Source of the DNA: Symbiodinium natans
Taxonomy: Eukaryota > Sar > Dinophyceae > Suessiales > Symbiodiniaceae
Assembly: GCA_905221605.1 (NCBI GenBank)
Contig: CAJNDS010002635.1
Span: 736,918-800,917 of the forward strand
Reading direction: 5' to 3'
Length of the DNA: 64,000 nt
Made by a program: the position numbers and the translations under genes. A model generated the notes under the pieces. It ran no database searches and was not told where the DNA came from. It was given only the letters and a program-made list of their open reading frames with translations. Positions 29,301 to 37,800 of this stretch are shown here, piece by piece (the first letter of the stretch is position 1; each line of letters starts with the position of its first letter).

Positions 29301-32300
29301 GGTATGCTTGCATTCCGATGTGCTTTGGGCTTGTTTGAGTGCGCGCAAGCAATGCATCGAAGCCAACCAACAGCCTCTATCACTTCTTGTTTGGCTCCCC
29401 CCAACTTGAGAAACCTAGCAAGATCATCTCGGCTAGGGTGGCCTAAATTGCAATGCGCCTTACGTAACCCTTGTTTCACCGACTCATCAAGCTTCCTCCC
29501 AGCAGGCACATCGAAAGAAATTCCGTCACTCGAAAGGCCGGTGCGGATCGGCTCTTGACTCTGCTCAGGAACTGATGCGTGCTCACCATGGTCCTCCAGA
29601 GTTGCGGGCATAGGTTGGTCAGTAGCGCTTCCAGCTCCAACTGCATGAACGGCGTGCCACTTCTTCAGTTCTCTCATGACGGTTCTCTCACTCCACCGTA
29701 ATTCTTCTGGTCTCCCTCCTCGCTGTCGGACATGTTTCCGAATACGCGCTGCCAAGCTTCGGAGCAACTTTCGGATACGCCCCGGGTCCTTTCTTCTTAT
29801 CAAACGCACATACCCCTTGCATATGGCTTCAGCAATCTTGTGTGTGTAGACCCCGGCGTGTCGAGTCACTTCCCTATCTCCCAGACACTCCCCATGCTTG
29901 TGATGGTGCACGTGTTCCTCATTCTGGCATCTCACGCCCAACTCATCACAGATTTCTTGCGAGGAACTAATCCAGAGCGTAGGCTTGTGCAATGGTTCGT
30001 ATGTCTTGTAGTTTACAACACCCAGCCTGCATCCGTGACTGACCGCGGTATACACCTCAGGATGTGTAAGAACTCTTTGGATCGGTGGTGTCCTGAACGA
30101 GGCACTAAGCAGGGGGTTCTCTGTGAGAGCATCATCGCCTCGGCTGATCTGCTTTTGAAAGACTTGTTCAACGAACTCAAGAAGGCACATCTCCTTCTTC
30201 CGTTTTTGCTGAAGTCGTCGTCTTTCTTGAGGGGTGTGACATGACATGTTCTGCAGAACAGACCAGAGTGAGCAAGGATATGAGAGAATCACAAGGCGCG
30301 GCTTAAGGCGGTCAACCCATTCCAGCACTTGCTCCCTCACCTCAGCTTGTCGAAGATCACTACCTAGGTTGATATCAACGGGTTCGGCAGTACTCCATCC
30401 CCATCTAGCAAAAGAGTGGGAAACTCGTGCTTGCCCTGCAAAAATCTCCATTACATCAGGACGCATTTGACATCCTGTGGGAACTTGACATGCTGCTGCA
30501 CCGATTGTAGCTGCAGTGGCAATCCAAACACTTGCAAGAGCGCTACGGATATTGCCCAAGATTCTTCTCCCGACACCTTTCTTCAGGCGCTTTCGCCTAT
30601 CAAACCCTTCACGAACCCTCCTAGACACTTCATCGGAAGAGAGAAGTTCCTTGGGCGTGTCACTCGTCTGATCGGCACACACTCCTCCCTGCGCAGCATG
30701 ACTCACTCCTTGTTCCCCGAGGTCGCTTCCTCCTTCTCCGCACGCATCTTCTCGATCATCTGGATCTCCTGCGGCGTCAAGTTCACATTGACCTTCCTCT
30801 CTGCCCCGGGTTTCTGAGATTCGTCCTCTGATGACACCTCGTCGACGGGGATGCGGCCGGCTTGCACCCATGACCCTTGTGAGTTTGAGCTCAGCGCTGG
30901 ATCCACCTCCTTGGGTCCCTTGACTCTCGCCTTCGGATTGAACAGGCCCTTCTCCTTTGCTCGCCCCTTCGCCTCCGCCTTGTTGCCCTTCTTCTCTTCC
31001 CCGAGCATGCTTTCCTGAACGTAGACGGTCGGCAGCCCATTGTAGAGTAGTGGCAACGTCTCTCGGCACATTGGAAAACGTAGACATCCAAAGAACCCCT
31101 CGCCGTTCACTCGATTTGTCCTCTCGATCATCGGCAACGTGCACCGCTTGCATAGCGGTGTCTGATGTGGATGCGTCTCCTCCGGAATCTCGTCCGGATT
31201 CTCCATGCATTCGTCCATCCACATCTCCATCTGCATGATGAGATGTCCTCGGTTCCACCTTCCCCAATGACCATTGTGTTCCCTCTGCAGCGACGGAACC
31301 ACCACAGAGGAGTACAGCTCCTTGAGGCCCTCCAGATCGAAGCGTCTCCACCCGCTCGGAAGGAGCGTCTTCTTTCGAGAGGTCGGCTTGAGAACAGCCC
31401 ATATCTCTTTCAATCTCTCTACCGTGTGCTGCTTGAGGTCCTCCTCCTTCACCGTGCATCGAGCTCCGATGGCCTTCACATACTCTTCCTTCTTCTTTGG
31501 AGCAAGCATTGACATCTGACGCACACGACTTCTTGCTAGCTTCAAGCTCGCTGTGAGACTCTTGTTGCTGCGGAGTGCACATGTTTGTAAAGTATTGGTC
31601 TCTCTCAACCTCTTCTTCTCTTAACTGCTGCGGCTCCTGGTGTGAGGTTGATTCTACCCCAAAAGTCCTGGAAGACAGCCCCGGCCAGGAAAAACCCAGT
31701 CGGTGAAGCTCAGCTGTCTGCTCCTGCGACGCGTGCTGAATGCCCCTTGAGGTGTACATTGTCAAACACCATCTCTCCCCTTCCCACGGACATGTCGCGT
31801 GAGCACATCTTGGATCAAAGGTGTATGGAGTCTTCTGAGTGCACACCCCATAGCCTCGCTGCGGGTTGCCTTCGTCGTCTTGCATGTAGACGATATCTCG
31901 GCCTCCCGGTGGCTTCTCACCGTCACTCAAGCTGACCCACAAACGTCCACCCCTAAATCTTCCGAAGGATACCGTAGTACTCATAGTATTGACTTCGTTG
32001 TTGACATCCTTGTGGATCTTTGTGCTTATGTTCTTCATCAAGACGAATGACGTCCAACCACCAGGGTGTTTCTTCTGCATGAAAGCGTTTATGTACTGGA
32101 TCACAGCAGGGTACCTCTTGGCAGTCTTTGCAATCCCGTGGAAACCCCCATGGACCCACAAGCCTCCCAGGAATGAAGTGACGGGCTCATCCTTCCGTCC
32201 ATCAATGTCACGATGATCTCGGCGCTCCTTGAGAGGCAACTTTCGGACTATGTGGAGAAGATCACGATATCGAAACCGCTTCTCTGCCAGGTACTGTTCT

Positions 32301-33787
32301 GCTAGCGCTTCGCATTCACGATCCCTTTCCCTCCGGTCCTGCCGGACTGCATGCACTTGTCGATCACGGTCGGGACATATCATGACTTCGCACCCATCAG
32401 CAAGCAGCTCACTAGGAGGAACTTCGAGATTTCTTTCACTTGGGTTCTGATTAATCTCGAATCCGCAAAGCCCTGATGCTGTTTCCACCAAGCGAACGCT
32501 TGCGTCCAGAGCAGTCAACTGAAGAGACCCGGCTGCTAAGTCCAAGGTGGCACCGAGATTCTTCAAGGCATTCTTGCTCATGAGCAACGGAACCTCCTGC
32601 TGAACTACGCTAGCTCGAACGAACGCCACCTTCATAGAGCCCGACACTTGTAGAGGAAAGATGACAGCGTACGTTGAGTACACGCGTGGCCCACCCCCAA
32701 AACGGAAGGGTCTTTTCTCATCCACGATGAACACATCTTCGCCTTGATTGTGCAGGTACTTGATATGATCTTGCATCCACTTTTCTCCCACGACTGTCCT
32801 AGCACAACATGTATCACTCAGGGCAATTGGCCGATGCTCTCGCGGATACAGGTTCTTGCCCTGACCCACGCTGGCGCACCAATTCTCCTCCATGACCGTG
32901 ACGAAGATGGGGCTCTCCCCTGGACCAAAATCGTCTTCTTCTGAGTCACTCAGGTCCTCTTCCACTACTGCGAGCACGGGCTTCCCGCTGCCAGAGGCTT
33001 TCCCTTTGGACTTATAGGGACACGCATCGTCACTGTGCCAGTGACCATACACCGTCTTCCCATGGGCCTTGCATGCTGAACAAGGCATACGAGACTTCAT
33101 GTCCCGGATGCGCTTCTCTCTCTCTTCTGGAGCCTCGTTCTTCGTGAAGCCCCGGGCCTTCTCCACCTGTGCTCTCTTCCTAGCGGCCTGAGTCATCAAG
33201 ACCTCCAGCTCGGCTTCCAGTTTGTCGGCATCTTCGCTGCCCTGATCTTCACCCGCATCTTCAAACTGAGCTTCTTCTTCTAGTTCTCCGTCATCCAAGG
33301 TAGCATGCACCTGTCTCGGATGTGAGGTTGGCCCGCCTCGTTTCCACTGACGCACCTGTGGGGCTGCCGACGAGCGTTCTTCTTCAGCTCGATGAACTTG
33401 AGGAACAATCGCCACCAAGGCACTCCTCAGCTTCACGTAGTCATACACTCCCCCTGCTGCAGCCACCACTTGTTTGCGTAACTCTGCAGATAAGCCAGCC
33501 TTCTCCAGGAACCAGTAAGCCTTGGTCACGCCATCGATGCCTCCCCCGATTTCATCAAGGCGTTGTAGCTGAGCTCTAAAAGCCATGTCGTAGGCGACGA
33601 ACTCCTGGCCTTTCTCTCGCCGGAAGTTCTTGTAGAACTCAGCCAAGGTAGAAAACACCCGAAGGAACTCCAGTGGCTCGAGTTCCTGCCATAGGTGGGA
33701 AAGCCTTTCCACGCCGTCTTGATGCTTGAGATCCTTGAGAGGCAAGGATTCAGTAGCCAGCCAAGCTTGTCCTGTGAGGCGCTCCAT
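26312..33787 (-). CDS. Copia Gag-Pol main reading frame (2491 codons, frameshifted)
   Basis: Approximate residues: gag part 1-230; zinc-knuckle-like CSACKAHG...H...C at 236-256; protease-like segment with DTCCA near 325; a 2OG-Fe(II)-oxygenase-like domain 560-690 (HKD near 590, then CAHATCPWEGERW near 667); a dubious low-complexity stretch 726-1028; a C5-methyltransferase-like domain 1105-1330 (EIFAGQARVSHSF, LSYPCSLWS); integrase zinc site HCNLGHPS near 1447 with catalytic VDCICV, VDMEGGF and KIERHN near 1509-1602; reverse transcriptase 2050-2290 with HVDDLM near 2196; start of RNase H from 2362. The ORF lacks the proper gag start (upstream, other frame) and the RNase H end, so the element is probably no longer autonomous. 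Confidence 0.88.
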   Translation of the reverse strand: MERLTGQAWLATESLPLKDLKHQDGVERLSHLWQELEPLEFLRVFSTLAEFYKNFRREKGQEFVAYDMAFRAQLQRLDEIGGGIDGVTKAYWFLEKAGLSAELRKQVVAAAGGVYDYVKLRSALVAIVPQVHRAEEERSSAAPQVRQWKRGGPTSHPRQVHATLDDGELEEEAQFEDAGEDQGSEDADKLEAELEVLMTQAARKRAQVEKARGFTKNEAPEEREKRIRDMKSRMPCSACKAHGKTVYGHWHSDDACPYKSKGKASGSGKPVLAVVEEDLSDSEEDDFGPGESPIFVTVMEENWCASVGQGKNLYPREHRPIALSDTCCARTVVGEKWMQDHIKYLHNQGEDVFIVDEKRPFRFGGGPRVYSTYAVIFPLQVSGSMKVAFVRASVVQQEVPLLMSKNALKNLGATLDLAAGSLQLTALDASVRLVETASGLCGFEINQNPSERNLEVPPSELLADGCEVMICPDRDRQVHAVRQDRRERDRECEALAEQYLAEKRFRYRDLLHIVRKLPLKERRDHRDIDGRKDEPVTSFLGGLWVHGGFHGIAKTAKRYPAVIQYINAFMQKKHPGGWTSFVLMKNISTKIHKDVNNEVNTMSTTVSFGRFRGGRLWVSLSDGEKPPGGRDIVYMQDDEGNPQRGYGVCTQKTPYTFDPRCAHATCPWEGERWCLTMYTSRGIQHASQEQTAELHRLGFSWPGLSSRTFGVESTSHQEPQQLREEEVERDQYFTNMCTPQQQESHSELEASKKSCASDVNACSKEEGRVCEGHRSSMHGEGGGPQAAHGREIERDMGCSQADLSKEDAPSERVETLRSGGPQGAVLLCGGSVAAEGTQWSLGKVEPRTSHHADGDVDGRMHGESGRDSGGDASTSDTAMQAVHVADDREDKSSERRGVLWMSTFSNVPRDVATTLQWAADRLRSGKHARGREEGQQGGGEGASKGEGPVQSEGESQGTQGGGSSAELKLTRVMGASRPHPRRRGVIRGRISETRGREEGQCELDAAGDPDDREDACGEGGSDLGEQGVSHAAQGGVCADQTSDTPKELLSSDEVSRRVREGFDRRKRLKKGVGRRILGNIRSALASVWIATAATIGAAACQVPTGCQMRPDVMEIFAGQARVSHSFARWGWSTAEPVDINLGSDLRQAEVREQVLEWVDRLKPRLVILSYPCSLWSVLQNMSCHTPQERRRLQQKRKKEMCLLEFVEQVFQKQISRGDDALTENPLLSASFRTPPIQRVLTHPEVYTAVSHGCRLGVVNYKTYEPLHKPTLWISSSQEICDELGVRCQNEEHVHHHKHGECLGDREVTRHAGVYTHKIAEAICKGYVRLIRRKDPGRIRKLLRSLAARIRKHVRQRGGRPEELRWSERTVMRELKKWHAVHAVGAGSATDQPMPATLEDHGEHASVPEQSQEPIRTGLSSDGISFDVPAGRKLDESVKQGLRKAHCNLGHPSRDDLARFLKLGGAKQEVIEAVGWLRCIACAHSNKPKAHRNASIPPSQVVFGDEIQVDCICVHDASKQSHWFLSVIDRATSFHMLEIMRDHSPEELYRALDRAWCKWAGPPTQVTVDMEGGFQGREFWQRVSDGGTVLLSIAGTAHWQAGKIERHNQIVKDMLMATIRQTQTKGREAMRKLSREVAHAKNCLVREHGWSPVALVFGREPRVFGEMYEQGGPKAYHPEVGNPSSDVAERMRYRYHARLEFIRAQARQMLMQTAHQRTRRITNPSIGQLVFFWRAERSNKRDSQSRWVGPGYIVGLQGNNAWVSCGGRCFLVAGEHLREAIGDEKQYGDPEVQKALALFKKVPKEATYEDLLGQADPEPMGDLEDQPIGRDLTEDVEMDISDQAGLPEEYRSMVGYVGWYHDRFMNPVLVSHKTWALRTPEQKYSPESFPYRSTWVRIGGEWKRIEHEVKWSELEDPNAIISGGPASLMVTVFQSRTRRERCLEDVPVALKKPRIESSGSQVHAVMTKGALGKNKLKRMLEKEVPYEKIPEHEKELYRAAEEKEWKSWCDFNSCEILSPEESARVEREKGDRILPSRYVYRNKHAGLLDDQGRPLPVKAKARLCLQGHLCPDSRSGEIQVDSPTIERVSTMIFLHQVISQGWMSDWFIGDISNAFLQGAPLQGKEMFMRQPRQGLKGMLPGQLLKLLKPVYGRPDAPRAWYNELARVLEEELHLQKCVTDQCLFTLRDDQNRVRGLLVIHVDDLMLCHDGSQLGKDTVQKLKARFPFGTWDRVMDQKNGVTYCGKEIRILNDEKGEQVIALSQNGFIDGRVQKLEISRERRAESEQRATEEERSEYRSVVGSLQWLITQTRPDLAFEVNQLQKRIADLRVHDLVRANRAVQEATQHRLEIIFRNLGPDAELVVYHDAGLYSSVGVELDEREADDVLQTGMEKKLIYSQKGAVVGFVQKGATQKKNERVHLNMIDWKSATNRRVVESSFAAETHAALMGHGMARFAQVLVSEVRHGKEIVSALGDEDWQGVVSTTLCIKTVNI
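30703..31608 (-). CDS. Overlapping alternative-frame ORF with topoisomerase-type zinc finger
   Basis: This 301-codon frame lies inside the pol ORF but in another frame. It contains CKRCTLPMIERTNRVNGEGF followed by FGCLRFPMC, matching the four-cysteine zinc finger of type IA topoisomerases. It has a normal-looking composition (ARSRVRQMSMLAPKKKEEYV), whereas the pol frame over the same bases is Gly/Glu/Ser/Arg low complexity. This frame is probably the ancestral one, reached by two compensating indels or by frameshifting. A genuinely dual-coding segment is also possible. Confidence 0.6.
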   Translation of the reverse strand: MRETNTLQTCALRSNKSLTASLKLARSRVRQMSMLAPKKKEEYVKAIGARCTVKEEDLKQHTVERLKEIWAVLKPTSRKKTLLPSGWRRFDLEGLKELYSSVVVPSLQREHNGHWGRWNRGHLIMQMEMWMDECMENPDEIPEETHPHQTPLCKRCTLPMIERTNRVNGEGFFGCLRFPMCRETLPLLYNGLPTVYVQESMLGEEKKGNKAEAKGRAKEKGLFNPKARVKGPKEVDPALSSNSQGSWVQAGRIPVDEVSSEDESQKPGAERKVNVNLTPQEIQMIEKMRAEKEEATSGNKE

Positions 33788-34320
33788 GAGCTTTTGAGCT
33801 CTGTAGGCGGGGTCGTCCCCGTGCTGGCTTCGAACAAACGAACCCGTCTTTGGTACTCCCTCATCGGCCCCTTACCATCGTACTCTGGGACGAAATCCTT
33901 CCCAGTCTTGGGATTGGCTCGGGACTCACCGCCTGTCGAGCCGTCATCTACCGAGTCGACATGATCCGGATGCCTATCCGATTCATCCTCTGCCGGCGCT
34001 GTGGACGCCGATTCTCGTCTCTCGGCTTGCGTCCTTCTCTCTTCCTGTTGGTGCTTACCCCTGGACTCTGTACCATCCGGCTTTTGCCACCGGTCACTTG
34101 AGTCACTATCGCCCCAAGCACCATTCCACCACCAGCTCGCTGAACTGGTCCATCCGCTCCACGGAGCACCTTGCCACGCAGTGTTCCAGCTGGAGTACCA
34201 TCGCCTGTCTCGCCAGTCATCTGCGCCCCATTGCCTGTCCCACTGGTACGGGCGTGCGTCGCCCGATTGCTCTGCTTGGCCGCCATCAGCCTGCTCTTCC
34301 GCTGCCTGCGGAGTTGTCAT
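33526..34320 (-). CDS. Copia gag N-terminal part, frameshifted from pol
   Basis: Starts MTTPQAAEEQADGG about 50 bp inside the 5' LTR border. It is rich in Trp/Ser/Asp (WRDRRWYSSWNTAW) and reaches REYQRRVRLFEASTG, where the coherent reading jumps to the pol frame as DDPAYRAQKLMERLTGQAW (near 33820). The remaining codons to 33526 are out of frame. The break is a one-base indel in a G/C run. Confidence 0.75.
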   Translation of the reverse strand: MTTPQAAEEQADGGQAEQSGDARPYQWDRQWGADDWRDRRWYSSWNTAWQGAPWSGWTSSASWWWNGAWGDSDSSDRWQKPDGTESRGKHQQEERRTQAERRESASTAPAEDESDRHPDHVDSVDDGSTGGESRANPKTGKDFVPEYDGKGPMREYQRRVRLFEASTGTTPPTELKSSWSASQDKLGWLLNPCLSRISSIKTAWKGFPTYGRNSSHWSSFGCFLPWLSSTRTSGERKARSSSPTTWLLELSYNALMKSGEASMA

Positions 34321-34369
34321 GCTTCTCGCGTCGCAGGTTTGCCGCTATGGCCCTGCTCCGCTCAACCAA

Positions 34370-34546
34370 TGCGAATGCTGAGCGTGAAATCTGCAACCAT
34401 GAATCGCTCGAGTCTACGGACTCGCTCTTTTTGCTATGCTGCACCAGGAGCCGCTGTGGCTGAGGATCAGATGCATCTTGCGCTGTACAACTGGCACACA
34501 TCTCACTCACGATTTAACAGGTCAGGCTAGCTGCCCACTTTTGACA
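34370..34546 (-). repeat. Copia 5' LTR
   Basis: 177 bp. Just inside it on the minus strand lies TTGGTTGAGCGG, the position of a primer-binding site, though I cannot match it to a tRNA. Confidence 0.92.
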
Positions 34547-34551
34547 CAGGG

Positions 34552-36770
34552 TTCAGGGTTCAGGGTTTAGGGTTCAGGGTTTAGGGTTTAGGGTTTAGGG
34601 TTTAGGGTTTAGGGTCTAGGGTTTAGGGCTTAGGGTTTAGGGTTTAGGGTTAGGGTTTTTAGGGTTTAAGGTTTGTCCTTGCTTTAGGGATTTCTTACAG
34701 TTTTGGGGATCTCTATTAGGGGCCACTTCTGTTCGGAAACCCCGATTGGGTTAGGGGATCAAAAAATATTTGGGATCAACAAATAAAGTATTCATAGGCG
34801 GATCAAAAAATCCTTATTTGGGATCAAAAATAATAATAATTTACTGAAGGCTTCGAAGGCTTGTTGCAAGCGGAGCGTTGGCTGTAAACGCTCAGAAATG
34901 CAGAATTTCTGGCCGCTCGCAAGCTCAAAATAGCAGCATCTCTGAGTTTCCAGAGACGCGGAAGATACTGTATATAGCAGCAGTTCTGCGCTTGCAGAGG
35001 CTGCAAATACTGTAAATAGCAGCATTTCTGCGCTTTCAGAGGCTGGAACTACTGTAAATAGCAGCATTTCTGAGTTTCCAGAGGCTGCAAATCAATGCTG
35101 GCATCTTGGCAGTAGAAGTTTCGAAAAAATGCGTATACTCTGAAGCAAGCCAGAACGATTTAAAAAAGAGCGGGGGGGTTGGGGGGGGCTGCCCCCCCCC
35201 CCCATGTGCAAACACAATGCTCGCATCATGGGTTTCGAAGGTATGCTGAAGCACCTGGCATCCCCCCCCCCTTTTGCAAACACAATGCTCGCATCAGAGG
35301 CGTCGAAAAGATGCATATGCTTTGAAGCAAGCTGGCACGACTTTTAAAAAAAAACAGGGGGTTGTTGCGGCGGGCGCAGCCCCCCCCCCCCCATTTGCAA
35401 ACGCAATGCTCGCAGAATGGGTTTCGAAAAGATCCGCGTGCTTTGAAGCAAGCTGGCACGACTTCTTCCTTGCCTTCTTTCTTTTGTTATGTCTTTCTTT
35501 GTTTTTTCTTTCTTCTTTCTTCTTTCGTTCTTTCTTGATTCCTTCCTTCCTTCCTTCCTTCCTTCCTTCCTTCCTTCCTTCCTTCCTTCCTTCCTTCCCT
35601 GCTTCCTTGCTTCCTTGCTTCCTTGCTTCCTTGCTTCCTTGCTTCCTTCCTTCCTTCCTTCCTTCCTTCCTTCCTTCCTTCCTTCCCTGCTTCCCTGCTT
35701 CCTTCCTTCCCCGCTTCCCTGCTTCCCTGCTTCCTTGCTTCCTTGCGTCCTTCCGTCCTTCCGTCCTTCCGCCCTTCCTTCCTTCCCTCCCTCCCCTTCG
35801 CTCTCTCCTTCGGAAGAACAGAATAATTAATTCTTGATCCTGAACAAAAATATTTTTTGATCCTAAACTATTATTTTTGATCCTAAGTAGTTTTTTTGGT
35901 CCGCGTGTCCATGTGGGCTTCCTAGAGATTTAGGGCTTAAGGGGTTTGAAGGGTTTGAAGGGTTCAAAGGCCTCGAAGGGTCTTGGGAACTCAGGGGCGC
36001 CAAGGGTTTGAAGGGTTTAGGGTTGAGGGTTTGGAGTTTAGATTTTTGGGTTTAGGGTTTAGGGTTTAGGGTTTAGGGTTTGGGGTTTAGCTTTTTTTTC
36101 AGGGGTGTGTGCACAGCAGCACCCCTGTCTATTTGCCCAAAAGTCCTCCAACTGCCTCGATGACAGCGCCCTAAAACCTCTCCTTCACGTGTATATGTAT
36201 ACATATATGCCTACATAATATTTAAGCCCTTAACTCCTTATCCGGCATTGCCATGCTGGGAGATAACTTACTCATGCAGACGGAAAACGTTACCATGCCC
36301 ACCGCAAACTTTACCGAAACGCCCTAAACCCTAAACCCCAAACCCCAAACCCAAACCAAAAAATTCTGTGGGCATGGCACAGTTTTCCGTGGGCATGGCA
36401 GCATTTCCGTCGGCATGATAAAGTTTTCTGTTTAGGGTTTAGGGTTTAGTGTTTGTGGACAGGGAGTTCCGTGGACAGGGAAATCTAGCTCCTTATGGCA
36501 TGGAAAAATTTGCCGTGGGCAGGGCATTCTGCTAAAGTTTTCCGTGTGCAGGGCATTTTGGCAGAGTTTTCTGTGGGCATTTAATTTCTCCATTCCTTGA
36601 CGAGCTTGCCTGAGCAGTGAAAGCTTGGACTTAAGATGCTGTAAACCGTAACCCTAAGCCCTAACCCTGAACCCTAAACCCTGAACCCCAAACCCTGAAC
36701 CCTCAGCCCTAAGCCCTAAACCCTAAACCCCAAACCCTAAACCCTAAACCCTATTCCGAAATCCCCCCGC
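34552..36770. other. Repeat-rich DNA, no gene
   Basis: Contains a TTTAGGG block (34556-34665); GATCAAAAAATATTT and AAATATTTTTTGATC as inverted ends near 34757 and 35850; about four copies of a 46-bp unit with CTGTAAATAGCAGCATTTCTG (34925-35095); three copies of a GCAAACACAATGCTCGCATC / TTGAAGCAAGCTGGCACGAC unit with C13 tracts (35085-35465); a (CTTC)n tract (35461-35800); and degenerate GTTTTCCGTGGGCATGGC units (36365-36590). Open frames in these are repeat translations. Confidence 0.7.
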
Positions 36771-36771
36771 C

Positions 36772-37800
36772 TGGACATTGGCGCTTCTGGGCCGTGGGGA
36801 TGCCTCTGAGGAGATGTCATGGTATACTCTTACCCTATTCTATGCAATAAGGGTTTAGGGTTTAGGGTTTAGGGTTTTGGGTTTTGGGTTCAGGGTTTAG
36901 GGGTTCTATGCAATATAGGTTTGCTGCAGATGGCCCAAGTGGACACTGACAAGACTCTGACAAGGAAAAGCTTTTCAAACCCTAAAAGCCCTAAACCCCA
37001 AACCCTAAACCCTAAAAGCCCTAAACCCTAAACCCTAAAAGCCCTAAACCCTAAACCCTAAACCCTAAAAGCCCTAAACCCTAAAGCTCTAGACCCTAAA
37101 AGCCCTAAACCCTAAAAGCCCTAAGCCCTAAACCCTAAACCCTAAACCAGGTGGACTCCCGGCCTGGATTTGGTTCCCGGGCATTGCCGAGGACGGACGT
37201 GTGCTGCCTGAAAGGCACAGACTTCGCAGGCATCGCATGCCCCTCCGAAGCACACCAGTACTGTAGCGTTTAGGGTTTAGGGTTTAGGGATTAGGGTTTA
37301 GGGTTTAGGTTCAGGGTAAAAATACGTCCTAGAAACCCTAATTACAGTTTAAAAAAACCCTATTCCTGGACCTTTGGATGCAAACTTGGACGGCGTACAA
37401 TCCGAGTGGGCACGGGTACCTTTTGCAGGGATTTAGGGTTTCGGGTTTAGGGTGAAAACCCTAAACCCGAAATAAACCGTAAAACCCCAAGCCCTAAAGT
37501 AAGCCCTTAACCCTAAACCCTAAAAAACCCTAAGCCCTAAAGTAGTCGGATGTCTGGGCCTAAACCCTTTAAAAAAAAACCTAAAAAAGCCTAAATAATA
37601 GCCCTAAAGCCCTTTAAAAAAAAAAAAAAACCTAAAAAAGCCTAAATAATAGCCCTAAAGCCCTGAAGTAGTCGGAGGTCTGCGCCTTGCCTCCCGCCGT
37701 GGAGGGCCTCTTTCGGACCCCCGAAGCGGGCCGAGACATGGCACTGGCGGTGATCGAGGAATGTCGGAAGGTCTTCGGCTGCAGGGCTCAGGCGCCATGA
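36772..37800 (+). CDS. Multi-exon host gene fragment with telomere-repeat introns
   Basis: Plus-strand open stretches in order are WTLALLGRGDASEEMSWYTL (about 36774-36848), MAQVDTDKTLTRKSF (about 36920-36970), VDSRPGFGSRALPRTDVCCL and continuation (about 37149-37265), FLDLWMQTWTAYNPSGHGYL (about 37363-37428), and a last exon (about 37674-37800) reading PPAVEGLFRTPEAGRDMALA to ...CRAQAP-stop. TTTAGGG or CCCTAAA runs separate them. Acceptors TATAG, TTGCAG and similar are present. No domain is recognised and splice sites are approximate. Confidence 0.4.
36838..36915. repeat. Telomere-like insert flanked by a 12-bp direct repeat
   Basis: TTCTATGCAATA occurs at 36838-36849 and again at 36904-36915. 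The 54 bp between are TTTAGGG-type units. This has the form of an insertion with target-site duplication. Confidence 0.7.

Larger units (their letters stand above)
25901..34546 (-). mobile_element. Copia-type LTR retrotransposon (8.6 kb)
   Basis: Two 177-bp LTRs (25901-26077 and 34370-34546) begin TG and end CA in element orientation, with a 5-bp CAGGG duplication outside. The order gag, protease, integrase, reverse transcriptase, RNase H is the Copia (Pseudoviridae-like) order. Extra domains lie between protease and integrase. The LTRs differ at a single base, so insertion is recent, yet the coding sequence carries frameshifts. It reads on the minus strand. Confidence 0.93.

Noticed and set aside
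26753-32216. Plus-strand frames up to 192 codons opposite Copia pol
   Set aside because: Antisense shadows without domains.
35274-35837. FLPSFLPSFLPS-type proteins
   Set aside because: Translation of a CTTC microsatellite.
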